Assembly: GCA_035772405.1 (NCBI GenBank)
Contig: JAYKKM010000048.1
Coordinates: 847,501 to 911,500 of the forward strand
Source: Chrysogorgia sp. JL179-B06
Lineage: Eukaryota; Cnidaria; Anthozoa; Scleralcyonacea; Chrysogorgiidae
Reading direction: 5' to 3'
DNA length: 64,000 nt
A program made the translations under genes and the position numbers. Shown one piece after another: positions 47,765 to 57,951 of the stretch. Numbering within the stretch: position 1 is the stretch's first letter; each line of letters starts with the position of its first letter. The notes beneath the pieces were generated by a model. It worked only from the letters and a program-made list of their open reading frames with translations. It had not been told where the DNA came from and made no database searches.

Positions 47765-48279
47765 TATAGAATGAACCCCTTCAGACGTTTTGTATTTCCG
47801 TGAATTTAATTAAATTCCATTGCTAGGCAATGGAAAATATTATACATGTATAGATAAACAAGTTTTGTGATTTACTGTAGCAATTGTCTTTTACTGTATT
47901 TTTCTAATTACTAGACTACATGCTGAATTTATTCTTTAATAACTTGTAAATGAACATGTATATCTAACATAAATATAGTATTACAGAATAGTCAGAATTC
48001 ATGTTATAAGCAATAATTTGAATAAACATTAAAGCTGCTAAGTTCTCAAAAGAACTGGATATAATGTGAAAAGAAATAAAAAGCCCTAAAAAGCCCTCCT
48101 GATGAAGACCAAAAGGTCGAAATTCGTCGACCGCACCCATTGCGATAGACAAGTTGCTATAGTGTAACTTGCACAACAAAACCTTTACAACTTTACTAAC
48201 TTCAAACAGCTACTACCTATAGAACTTAACTAACTCATTGTATTATCAATAAAACTGGCTTTAAAGTTGTAAAGGTTTT

Positions 48280-48560
48280 ACTGTGCAAGCTGAGCACCAG
48301 ACAGGACTCGAACCCGTAACCTTCTGAATGCTAGACAGACGCTCTAACCATTGAGCCACTGGAACTCAGATGGCAGAGCAAGGTTAATTACGGTCTTGCC
48401 GTTATAACAAATACTTGTTGGACTACAAGTCGTGTTGTAACAGTCAATTTCCAGTCAATTTCCAGAGTTTTTCTGAGTATTGACAACTTAACACAGCTTG
48501 CACAGTAAAACCTTTACAACTTTACAAACATCAAGCTGCAACTACCTAACTTAACTTTGT
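48280..48560. repeat. SINE-B copy with flanking duplicated segment
   Basis: Reverse SINE-B at 48,293-48,365 (GACAGGACTCGAACCCGTAA). AAACCTTTACAACTTTAC and CAGTAAAACCTTTACAACTT recur on both sides (48,180 and 48,507). Confidence 0.6.
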
Positions 48561-49904
48561 TATGAAGGTTGGTCTACACACAAGCTGATAAGTCGCTGGG
48601 ACATTATACAAATATTTTATCAACGCGACTTGTGTCTTGAATGGAAAATTGTTTTGGATTTAATTAGGCACAAGTGCATGGAGACATAGATTAGAATGCA
48701 GCTGTAATTTTGTCATAAATTAAATTACGAATGTTAAATTATGTTCTTCTGTGTTTTCAACAGGGATGCTACCACGACGCATGGTATGACGGTTCTTCTC
48801 ATTATTAAACTCGTTTTTACGAACTAAAACAGTCAAAGGAAAAAAATAATAGTTCATTAAGACGACTCTTTAACTGGCTTATAAGTTGAGAAGAAAAAAG
48901 TAGTTGCAACCATTATCTTAAAAAACTAAGCTGACGACTTAATATGCCCAACGGTTGGTAATGATCTATCTCCTACACAGAGGCATTATATGGGATATAC
49001 TTCATGGTAACAATACATATAGTCTCCCACCATATTTTACGGTTATTATTAGGGTTAGGGTTAGGGTTAGTTTAGGATCTAAGTTGTTTTGGGGTTAGCA
49101 GTTCCATGATGTATTTCATCATACAGCCATGTCCGATCGTATGATAGCAGTACAATCTCTCATTTCGTCCCACCAGTGCATGTCATTGTATCCGCGAGAG
49201 GTCACATGTATATATATATAGAAATCTAGACAAGAAACCTACCACAGTAACCGTGTAATAATACAAGAGTCGAAACGACTTGTGCAACCACAGGTAGCCT
49301 GAGTAATAAAGGATTTTATGTTTGTGTTATCTGATCTCTTAAGATGCTAAAATGAATCAGTTGTCCAAGGTCTACGGCTCCATAACAGTAACTATAAAGC
49401 CGAGATTAGCGCGTGGCGGCTATAGTTGGAGTGACCACCGTGGTCATGGCCAATTGAAAATAACAAAGTGCCTCTGCGGAGGAGAGACTCTATCTCATTT
49501 CGCAGTTGCTGTAAAACTGTGTACAAACAGCACCTACCAATTTGAGTCCCGAAACACAATGCCATGGCGACAATGCAAATAATAAATACTGAAAACATCT
49601 GTGTTGAAGCCCATTGTAATAGTTTCTCCAACAGCAAGATGAGAAGACATGTCGCCACAAAGACTGCAAAAGCATTCGTTCTCCAGCAGTGTCGGCATGG
49701 CAACATTGGCGAAGCATGACTTGAGCTGTTAAACAAAGAAAAATTAGGTTACCTTTTTAGTCATTAACATATAGAAATTTAATTGTGATCTTGTTTTGCC
49801 AAACACACACACACCTGTCCGACGAAAACACAATTTTTTAAAAATATTGGGTATATTACAAGTAATATTTGGCATTTCACTCGATTAAACTACATGTTCT
49901 AAGG

Positions 49905-50240
49905 ATTTATGGTGAAGGAAAATTTCGAGTGTTGGAATATATACATTTTAAGACCAAACCGGGACCAGTTGCGAAAAATTGTAATGCTTAGTCGTCATGC
50001 CTGTAGCAGGGCCCCCTAATAATTGTAATGTTCGGCTCGGATGAAAATGGTACTCGGACCAATTTTACCCGTGTTCTGACTACCTATTTACAAGGTCCGA
50101 GAACGCGGGTGAAATTGGTACACGGGTACCACTTTTACCCGAGCCGTACCAAAAGCCATGCGTAGCCGTAAATGTGGCTTTAGTCGTCTGGCCTGTAGCA
50201 GGGGGTACTAATAATTGTAATGCTTAGTCGTCAGGCATAA
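49905..50240. mobile_element. SINE-C tail plus fold-back element F11
   Basis: 49,905-49,985 is a reverse SINE-C tail. 50,030-50,150 is an inverted repeat (CTCGGACCAATTTTACCCG and complement) flanked by two direct copies of AATAATTGTAATGCTTAGTC-type sequence. Confidence 0.6.
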
Positions 50241-51100
50241 CCATTTCCTGTTTTTGAGTAACATTTCGAACACTTGATGATACCGAAGTGACGACAATGG
50301 GTCGTCGGGGGTCAAATCCTATTGTACTAGTACTGTAGCGTTATCTCATCAGGGCCATTCAAGCATTTCATGATATTGATGACAATACACCGGTAATGTC
50401 TTGCAGAAATCTCAATGAAAAGTAACATAAATAGATAAATTGTTGTCTTTCAGCGATAAACAACAGAAAATCCTAAAATCTAAGAATTAAAGATCGATCT
50501 TCCGTCAGTCCAAACTTGCTGGAAATTACTCTAAGAAGGGACCAGAGTAGCATCTGCGACCCATAGAGGGAAAGGCTCCCAAATATTCCCCTGTAGTTGT
50601 GGTGTGTTTGTTTACGAGTGCGCATGGCAACAATCTCATTTCTGTAACTTATGAAACTAGGTGAATGTGTTAGAATCTAGAAACCAGTATCTTCAAATTG
50701 TTTATATACATATATATTAGCTACTGTACATATTATGAAACTATCCTGCGATCACGAAAACATCGTCGATTAAACACGCACAGGAACACGAATCCTAAGC
50801 ACGCACCAGGCAAACACGCTTAGTTATGTATTACAATACATTCTTTTGTAAGCAAATTATTTCAACTCTCGTCGCTAAAATAACAAAGCATACAGGCATC
50901 TGTATGATACATATAAACACATTCAATAGTTAGGCTCACAAGAATCAGAAATGGCCAGCACATTAAAATAACAATCAGCGTATCATTACAGTCAAGCCGC
51001 GAAACATATTCGATGAATTATTGAGATATATGAGATGCTATTCAAATAATATATTGGCCATATGGCTAATACTTTAGGAGTAAAATAAACAATACTGGCT
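50241..51100. other. No gene seen
   Basis: No repeat family recognised and no supported exon. It would be intronic or spacer if the 51.1-kb signal exon is real. Confidence 0.4.
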
Positions 51101-51103
51101 TAC

Positions 51104-51153
51104 CTGAGGCTTAGGAGTAAAATGAAGCAAAACATGATATAATTCGTCGCCAT
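51104..51153 (-). CDS. Candidate first coding exon with a signal peptide
   Basis: Minus-strand ATG at 51153 encodes MATNYIMFCFILLLSL and then a strong donor (CAG|GTAAGC) in phase 2. The peptide has the shape of a secretory signal. A plausible acceptor (TTTAACAG) ends at 49,726, followed by open sequence from 49,725 leftward. By phase the reading would be SSSHASPMLPCRHCWRTN. However, another frame there (with ECFCSLCGD) looks more protein-like and would not match the phase. The gene is unrecognised, and the second exon is uncertain. Confidence 0.3.
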
Positions 51154-51469
51154 TTTCCACGTAAATTGAAGGAGGAAGGAGGAGTCTTTTCACAAAGGAA
51201 ACATGAATGGCGCGAGCGAGATGAAAGGCAGATGGTCGTGAGTTCATGAGCTGGAACGCGCGATTATCCTTTGGAAAATATGCAAGTTTGCATTAGTTCA
51301 ATTCTAATTTTAGCTCAATACTAAAAATATAACTTTAATTTTAGCACCGGGGAGTTAAAAATAGAAAGCAGAAGTGATAATTACAAAAACGTCGTTACAC
51401 AAAATGTGATTGGCTGTGTTCGATAAACACAACTGACAGACGATACATAGCCTCTCAGAAAAGGTTTTT

Positions 51470-51560
51470 CGAGTCCCGGACAGCGATCGAACATCTGTAT
51501 AGACGCTCTTACCAGCAAGCAACTTCGCATTTAACTACCGAGACTCATGATGGAAAGCGA
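51470..51560 (-). repeat. Decayed SINE-B copy
   Basis: GACAGCGATCGAACATCTGT with the A-box part scrambled (CTCTTACCAGCAAGCAAC). Confidence 0.5.
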
Positions 51561-51840
51561 AGGTATATATTATATATATATGTACGCTCCTTCATTTCGG
51601 TGTTGTTGAACGCTCTGTGAAGTACCGTGGCTGTCCTCTAGCAATAATGCAACGCTGATCGCTACCATTGTGGCAGTTTGAGCGCTCACTTCATGCTGGA
51701 TGTTCTGATCGCCGGTGCTATCCCACAAGCGGTTGTCAATGACGATCGTAAGTGTATAATAGTCCAGCCAGACTCATCCAGATTGTTCCAAGCTACACTG
51801 ATGAGCTGTGGTACAGCGAAACACGTGTCTGTAGATTGAA

Positions 51841-52130
<290 letters not shown>

Positions 52131-53444
52131 GGCAACGGCTTCCGTAGCTCAGTGGTCAGAGCACTGCACTAGCAATCGCAGAGTCGCGGGTTCAATTCCA
52201 GCCGGAAGGCCGCTAAGTTGCATTTTTCGCAACTGGTCCCGGTTTGGTCTTAAAATGTATGTATTCCAACACTCGAAATTTTCCTTCACCATAAATCCTT
52301 TCAACATGTAGTTTGATCGAGTGAAATGCCAAATATTACCTATAATATACCCAGAATCTTATCCCGGCATTACCACCATATATACAGAACTCGTGCCTAG
52401 GCTCTCGGCAACGGCTTCCGTAGCTCAGTGGTCAGAGCACTGCACTAGCAATCGCAGAGTCGCGGGTTCAATTCCAGCCGGAAGGCCGCTAAGTTGCATT
52501 TTTCGCAACTGGTCCCGGTTTGGTCTTAAAATGTATGTATTCCAACACTCGAAATTTTCCTTCACCATAAATCCTTTCAACATGTAGTTTGATCGAGTGA
52601 AATGCCAAATATTACCTATAATATACCCAGAATCTTATCCCGGCATTACCACCATATATACAGAACTCGTGCCTAGGCTCTCGGCAACGGCTTCCGTAGC
52701 TCAGTGGTCAGAGCACTGCACTAGCAATCGCAGAGTCGCGGGTTCAATTCCAGCCGGAAGGCCGCTAAGTTGCATTTTTCGCAACTGGTCCCGGTTTGGT
52801 CTTAAAATGTATGTATTCCAACACTCGAAATTTTCCTTCACCATAAATCCTTTCAACATGTAGTTTGATCGAGTGAAATGCCAAATATTACCTATAATAT
52901 ACCCAGAATCTTATCCCGGCATTACCACCATATATACAGAACTCGTGCCTAGGCTCTCGGCAACGGCTTCCGTAGCTCAGTGGTCAGAGCACTGCACTAG
53001 CAATCGCAGAGTCGCGGGTTCAATTCCAGCCGGAAGGCCGCTAAGTTGCATTTTTCGCAACTGGTCCCGGTTTGGTCTTAAAATGTATGTATTCCAACAC
53101 TCGAAATTTTCCTTCACCATAAATCCTTTCAACATGTAGTTTGATCGAGTGAAATGCCAAATATTACCTATAATATACCCAGAATCTTATCCCGGCATTA
53201 CCACCATATATACAGAACTCGTGCCTAGGCTCTCGGCAACGGCTTCCGTAGCTCAGTGGTCAGAGCACTGCACTAGCAATCGCAGAGTCGCGGGTTCAAT
53301 TCCAGCCGGAAGGCCGCTAAGTTGCATTTTTCGCAACTGGTCCCGGTTTGGTCTTAAAATGTATGTATTCCAACACTCGAAATTTTCCTTCACCATAAAT
53401 CCTTTCAACATGTAGTTTGATCGAGTGAAATGCCAAATATTACC
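52131..53444 (+). repeat. 276-bp tandem repeat carrying a tRNA-Ala-like SINE (SINE-C), five copies
   Basis: Copies begin at 52,131, 52,407, 52,683, 52,959 and 53,235; the last stops at ~53,444 where (TA)n resumes. By eye the copies are identical. The head folds like tRNA: acceptor GCTTCCG/CGGAAGG, D-arm GCTC...GAGC, loop CTAGCAA (anticodon AGC, Ala), but the anticodon stem has an extra C (TCGCAG) and the T-stem a mismatch. A-box TAGCTCAGTGGT and B-box GGTTCAATTCC are intact. The repeated 88-residue frame is an artefact. Confidence 0.9.
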
Positions 53445-53544
53445 TATATATATATATATATATATATATACATACAAATATAGACAATTTTGCTCTTGAG
53501 GAATCTAGAGTGCTCAATACAGAGTTGCAGAGCTAAATTTACTC

Positions 53545-53680
53545 ATTAATAGATTGTCTAACCAAAATTACACATATCACATGTCATAAAACGGTGTTTC
53601 ACGCAGTTACGCGATCATCAGAAGCGTCAAACACCGTGTTATGACATATGTGCAATATTAGTTAGACAACCTATTTATAT
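53545..53680. mobile_element. Fold-back element F12
   Basis: TTGTCTAAC...ACATGTCATAAAACGGTGTT and complement AACACCGTGTTATGACATAT, centre GCGATCATCAGAAGCG. Confidence 0.7.
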
Positions 53681-55194
53681 ATGCTTTAGATAATGAAGTT
53701 AAAATCTCTTTGGATTCTTAGTAGAACGTGTTAAGTTGTCTTAACACTTGATTCATGTTTATGTTTGAGACCACAGGGGGAGCACCGAGCTTTGATAAAA
53801 TTAGTTAAACACAAAATGTTCAATTGGTTAACAAATACTTCCGTTTTAATTCGGTTTCGACAACTACTTATCTTTGGTTGTTTACCACGAAGACGATGCC
53901 ATGAGTTTGTCTCTCAGCCCCCCACAACGTATTATTTATAAATGAGACTATTAAAAAAAAGAGTTTCCTAAAAAATTTCAAAGGCTGATTGTTTATTGTC
54001 GGCATAATTTTGGTTCGAGAATAATGAAACAGTCCAAGAGATGCGGGAATCAAATTGTATAACAACACCTTATTTAGATGTAGCAGTCGATTGCCCATTG
54101 TCCTATCAATACAGTGTACAACCCAAACACGCGTCATTGTTACGTCAAACAATTCAACTTAGCATACAAAGATTATTTAACTAGGAGTTCTTATCAGAAG
54201 TGATATGCTGCCTTGGAATATACACATGAGCAGTGGGTACGAGGCTCAATGTTCAGGATCAGGCATTCCAGTAGATATAATGCAAGAAATTTTCTACAGA
54301 ATGAGGATCAAATAAATAGAATACAGAGTCTAAACCACAATCTAAATCAAGGTGATTATATAGCCTTGTAATATTAAAATAACATACGGTAATGATATTG
54401 CGCGTTTATAATGTCAAAATTCAATATGAGTTGACCATTTGAACGCCATACACCTAATTCGAACAACATTTATTGGAAACGAGCAAGCTGCCACGCGAAG
54501 TTATAAATTTTCCATTCAAGCGACACTTTTGCCAAATCGAACTTCACGTTATATTTCAAATAGAACAAACGAACGGGAATATCCTTCTAATATTAAAATA
54601 ACACACGGAAATCATGCGGGATATGTCACCGTTCTCAAAAACATTGAGGTTATAGTGTCTTCTTGGATTAAGACGATGTCATTTGTTGCTAACACTCCTG
54701 CCCGTGTGTTCCACTCGATAACAATCTAAACCACGTATCAAGGCCTTCTATAGCCTTCTAACAATATCCGAAACTAAAACCTACGTCATAAAACGTCATA
54801 AAACTGAACAGACATCCAAAAGGACATCCACTGCAGTGCCGATACATAGTTCCGCGAAGAGGTCTGGACACGAAACACAGGACCCAAGATGTATAATTTA
54901 ACTGTTTAAAATTTTAAACTGTTTAATTTAAAAAAAGGATAATTTAACTGTCATATCTCGTTCATTATTCGACGACAAATTTTGCAAAACACATTTTACA
55001 CGTATGTCAGTGAATAATACAACATCAAGTTGCAATCAGAACATCTCAAACTCAATAATAATTCTCAAAAACAAAGGAAATCAGCATTGGATATCGGAGG
55101 AAGAAATTACATATATCAAGCCAACTTTCACCTCGATTTTCTCTTAAAATAATGATTTGTTTGAGATGTAATATGAAACACTTTTTACATCATT

Positions 55195-55315
55195 GTAACC
55201 TTCGCTCTCCATCTGAGTCTCGTGGTGGCTCAATGGTTTATAGAGCATCTCACCGGCAATCAGAAGGTTACAGGTTCGATTCCTGTCCGACGATTTGAGC
55301 TTGACGATAATCCAT
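55195..55315 (+). repeat. SINE-B copy, forward
   Basis: TGGTGGCTCAATGGTTTATA (2-3 bp insertion in the D-loop), CATCTCACCGGCAATCAGAA, then GGTTCGATTCCTGTCC. This is the clearest tRNA-like reading of the family. Confidence 0.75.
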
Positions 55316-55324
55316 TATTAAAGT

Positions 55325-55775
55325 GCTTATCCGAGGTTTGGAGATTTTACATATTCGTAATCTTTAGGTTCTACCAAGAAGAAATGTAATATATCTTGTC
55401 GTTCGAAAATTTCATATTCATCTTCAAGTTGATTTACTATTCACAGGAAATGACGTCAAAGCAGGGACACGCGAAGTCATTACACACTAATTCAACAGTG
55501 AAATATAAAGAAAGTTTGGCTCTGAACTTTAAACACACCTGTTTAGACAAAATTCGCTCAATTCCCCAAACATTCATTGTATTTCACTGCTGAATCAATG
55601 TATAATGTTTTTGCGGGTCCCTGCTTTGACGTGATTTCTTGTGAATAGTAAATCACTTTAGCAGGGGGGAAAGGTATGAAGATGAAATTTTCGCACAAGA
55701 TATTTTACAATTCTTCTCAAGAGATTCCAAAGATCACAAATATGTAAAATCCCCAAACCTCGGATAGGAATTTAA
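55325..55775. mobile_element. Fold-back element F3, full copy
   Basis: Outer arms AGGTTTGGAGATTTTACATA / TATGTAAAATCCCCAAACCT and inner arms TATTCACAGGAAATGACGTC / GACGTGATTTCTTGTGAATA. Partial copies at 10,095 and 31,385. Confidence 0.8.
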
Positions 55776-56008
55776 TGAGTTTTGAATTTATATAGTTAGT
55801 ACACGAGGCGGGCTGACAGTAAATTGAACAGGTATACGATAGAGAAATAATTGGAACACTTGTGAACTACCTGTTACACAGCTTGTCAAGAAGGACTTTC
55901 AAAATATCTACACCAATATAGTGTCTATCACCAAGTGAGCTAACTAAGTTTATATACTGTAGTTAACCAGCAACGTTGATCCTGATACATAAATATACAA
56001 TGACATAA

Positions 56009-56266
56009 ATATATAACCAGGCAAACAAACGCTGTGTAAGTGAAATCATCAATTATAATGGAGGATTCATTGCATTAGATATTCCACACAAAGATAACGA
56101 AGCCACAATAGATCTTCAAAGAAACTGGAAAGACAATAGATTGCTAATAGTTTACAAGTCTATATACAGACGATCGAAACAAGGAAACAGAGATAAGCCA
56201 AGTTACATGGGAATATTCAAGTATTTACAAAAACAAGACGCATATGTAATAACAGAAGAAGTATAG
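56009..56266 (+). pseudogene. Unrecognised coding-like segment without a start codon
   Basis: An 85-codon open stretch ends in TAG at 56264-56266 and has balanced composition, for example CVSEIINYNGGFIALDIPHK and SKQGNRDKPSYMGIFKYLQK. It lacks an ATG and is bounded by a stop at 56,006. It lies inside a region with direct and inverted repeats (54,178-57,540), so it may be a scrap of a transposon protein. I recognise no family. Confidence 0.3.
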
Positions 56267-57614
56267 GAACTGATCTGGTGGAGAATTGACTAAGCGTCTT
56301 TAATTCGTAAAAGCAAGACAACTAGAAGAAACATTTTGGCCAAACTAGTTACAAACAACAATCAAGTCGTCTTCAATTCATAAAAGCAAGAGAAATATAG
56401 AAGGAACATTCCCGAATGTTAGTATACTAAATCATAAATGAAATATATGGGAATATTATAGGAGTGTTGAGCACATAAAAATGTCATCATATTTAAGCTA
56501 TAATAAAGAAAATCAAGAAGTTCCTCCTCAGTAATGCCAATGAAGATGAATCATCGGAATTCTAGTTTCTACTTGTTTGTTCGTCGGCACGGACGATGTT
56601 TATTTAAAACATGTGGTTGCCTTTTCATGCTGTTGATGTTACACAAATATTATTCAAGAGAAAAGGACTTCGAAGTACAACCTGAGCCATCGCCATCAAT
56701 AAGGTAAGATAATTGTTGCCGACCCTCAGGGAGGGGAAGCACACTAATCTTGGCTTGAGTCCCTGTGTTTCGTGTCCAGACCTCTTCGCGGAACAATCTA
56801 AAGCGAACACAATCTCGTTCCCAGAGCCTTCGCCGAAAGGCTCTGTGATCGAGGATGAGCATGAAATCTTGTTGGTCAGCAGTCACATTAACTGGATAAC
56901 ATTATAAGGGAATGGTATATAATCGTCAGAATTTTGTCACTTAACTATGAAAATAACAGCTAATCCCAAAACAACTTAGATCCTAACCCTAACCCCCCAC
57001 CTAATGAGTTTTCTAACCCTAACCCCCCGCCTTAAGTGTCTTCCTAACCCTCCCACCTCGATTCCCTTGATGTTATCCAGTGATGTTTATATATTGGTGA
57101 TGGAGTAACATGAAAGGTTATCCATGTTATCCAGTTAATATGACTGCTGACCCCATGCTCATCCTCGATCATCGCGAGGGTTATAGCAAATCCCGTCTGG
57201 ATGTCTGTCCAGTTTTATGACGTTTTGTGACGTAGGTTTCAGTTTCGGATATTATTAGAAGGCTATATGATCGCCTTGATACGCGGTTTAGATTGTTATC
57301 GAGTGGAACACGGGCTGCGTGCCACTATAGAAAGAAGTGTTAGCAACAAACGACAGCGTCTTAATTCAAGGAGACACTATAACTTCAAGGACTAAATCGT
57401 TACACTAGCAGTTCTTATCAGAAGTGAAATGCTGCCTTGGAACACACACAGGAGCAGTGCGTACGAGGTTGGAGGCTCAATGTTCAGGATCAGGCATTCC
57501 AGCAGAATAATGCTAGAAATTTTCTAGAGCATGAGGATCAAACAATGATAAACTTAAATAGTCCCAAAGACATGGAGCTAGCACGTTTGACATCTCAGCG
57601 CAGCTTGTACTTTA

Positions 57615-57875
57615 GTAGTTTAGTTTATTAGATTTATCACTCTTAGGTGAATGGAATACCCCAACAGGCTAGAAGCCCAATTGATAGGGGTTCCGAGGGC
57701 CTACGATTTAAGGTCGTTATCCGAGAAGACCTGAAAGTCTCACCATTTGTTGATATTATTGCAAAGGCAGCACTTTCTCCTCAATTATTTTGAAGACCCT
57801 AAGTGGTGGTCCGACCCAGGATTTGAACCTGTGTCTCCCAGCTCATAGACATGTGTGGTAACCACTAGACAACAA
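57615..57875 (-). repeat. SINE-D copy
   Basis: Complete reverse copy; ends ~77 bp before the first sulfotransferase exon seen. Confidence 0.85.
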
Positions 57876-57951
57876 CAGCTAATCGAGTATTACTGCCTGC
57901 TCCGCGATCTTTGCTTGCATGCCGCCATTCAGTTGTCCCTGTCTTTTCTAG

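Larger units (their letters stand above)
54178..57540. mobile_element. Composite DNA-transposon-like region
   Basis: Direct repeats GAGTTCTTATCAGAAGTGAT (54,184) and GCAGTTCTTATCAGAAGTGA (57,408). Inverted pairs: CCTACGTCATAAAACGTCAT (54,780) with 57,205-57,240, and CTCTTCGCGGAAC (56,780) with GTTCCGCGAAGAG (54,850). A local hairpin links 56,820-56,900 with 57,120-57,180. A related left-end fragment is at 755-840. No transposase recognised. Confidence 0.5.

Noticed and set aside
52321..53415. Four identical 88-residue proteins
   Set aside because: Produced by the 276-bp tandem unit; the frame runs through the tRNA-like part.
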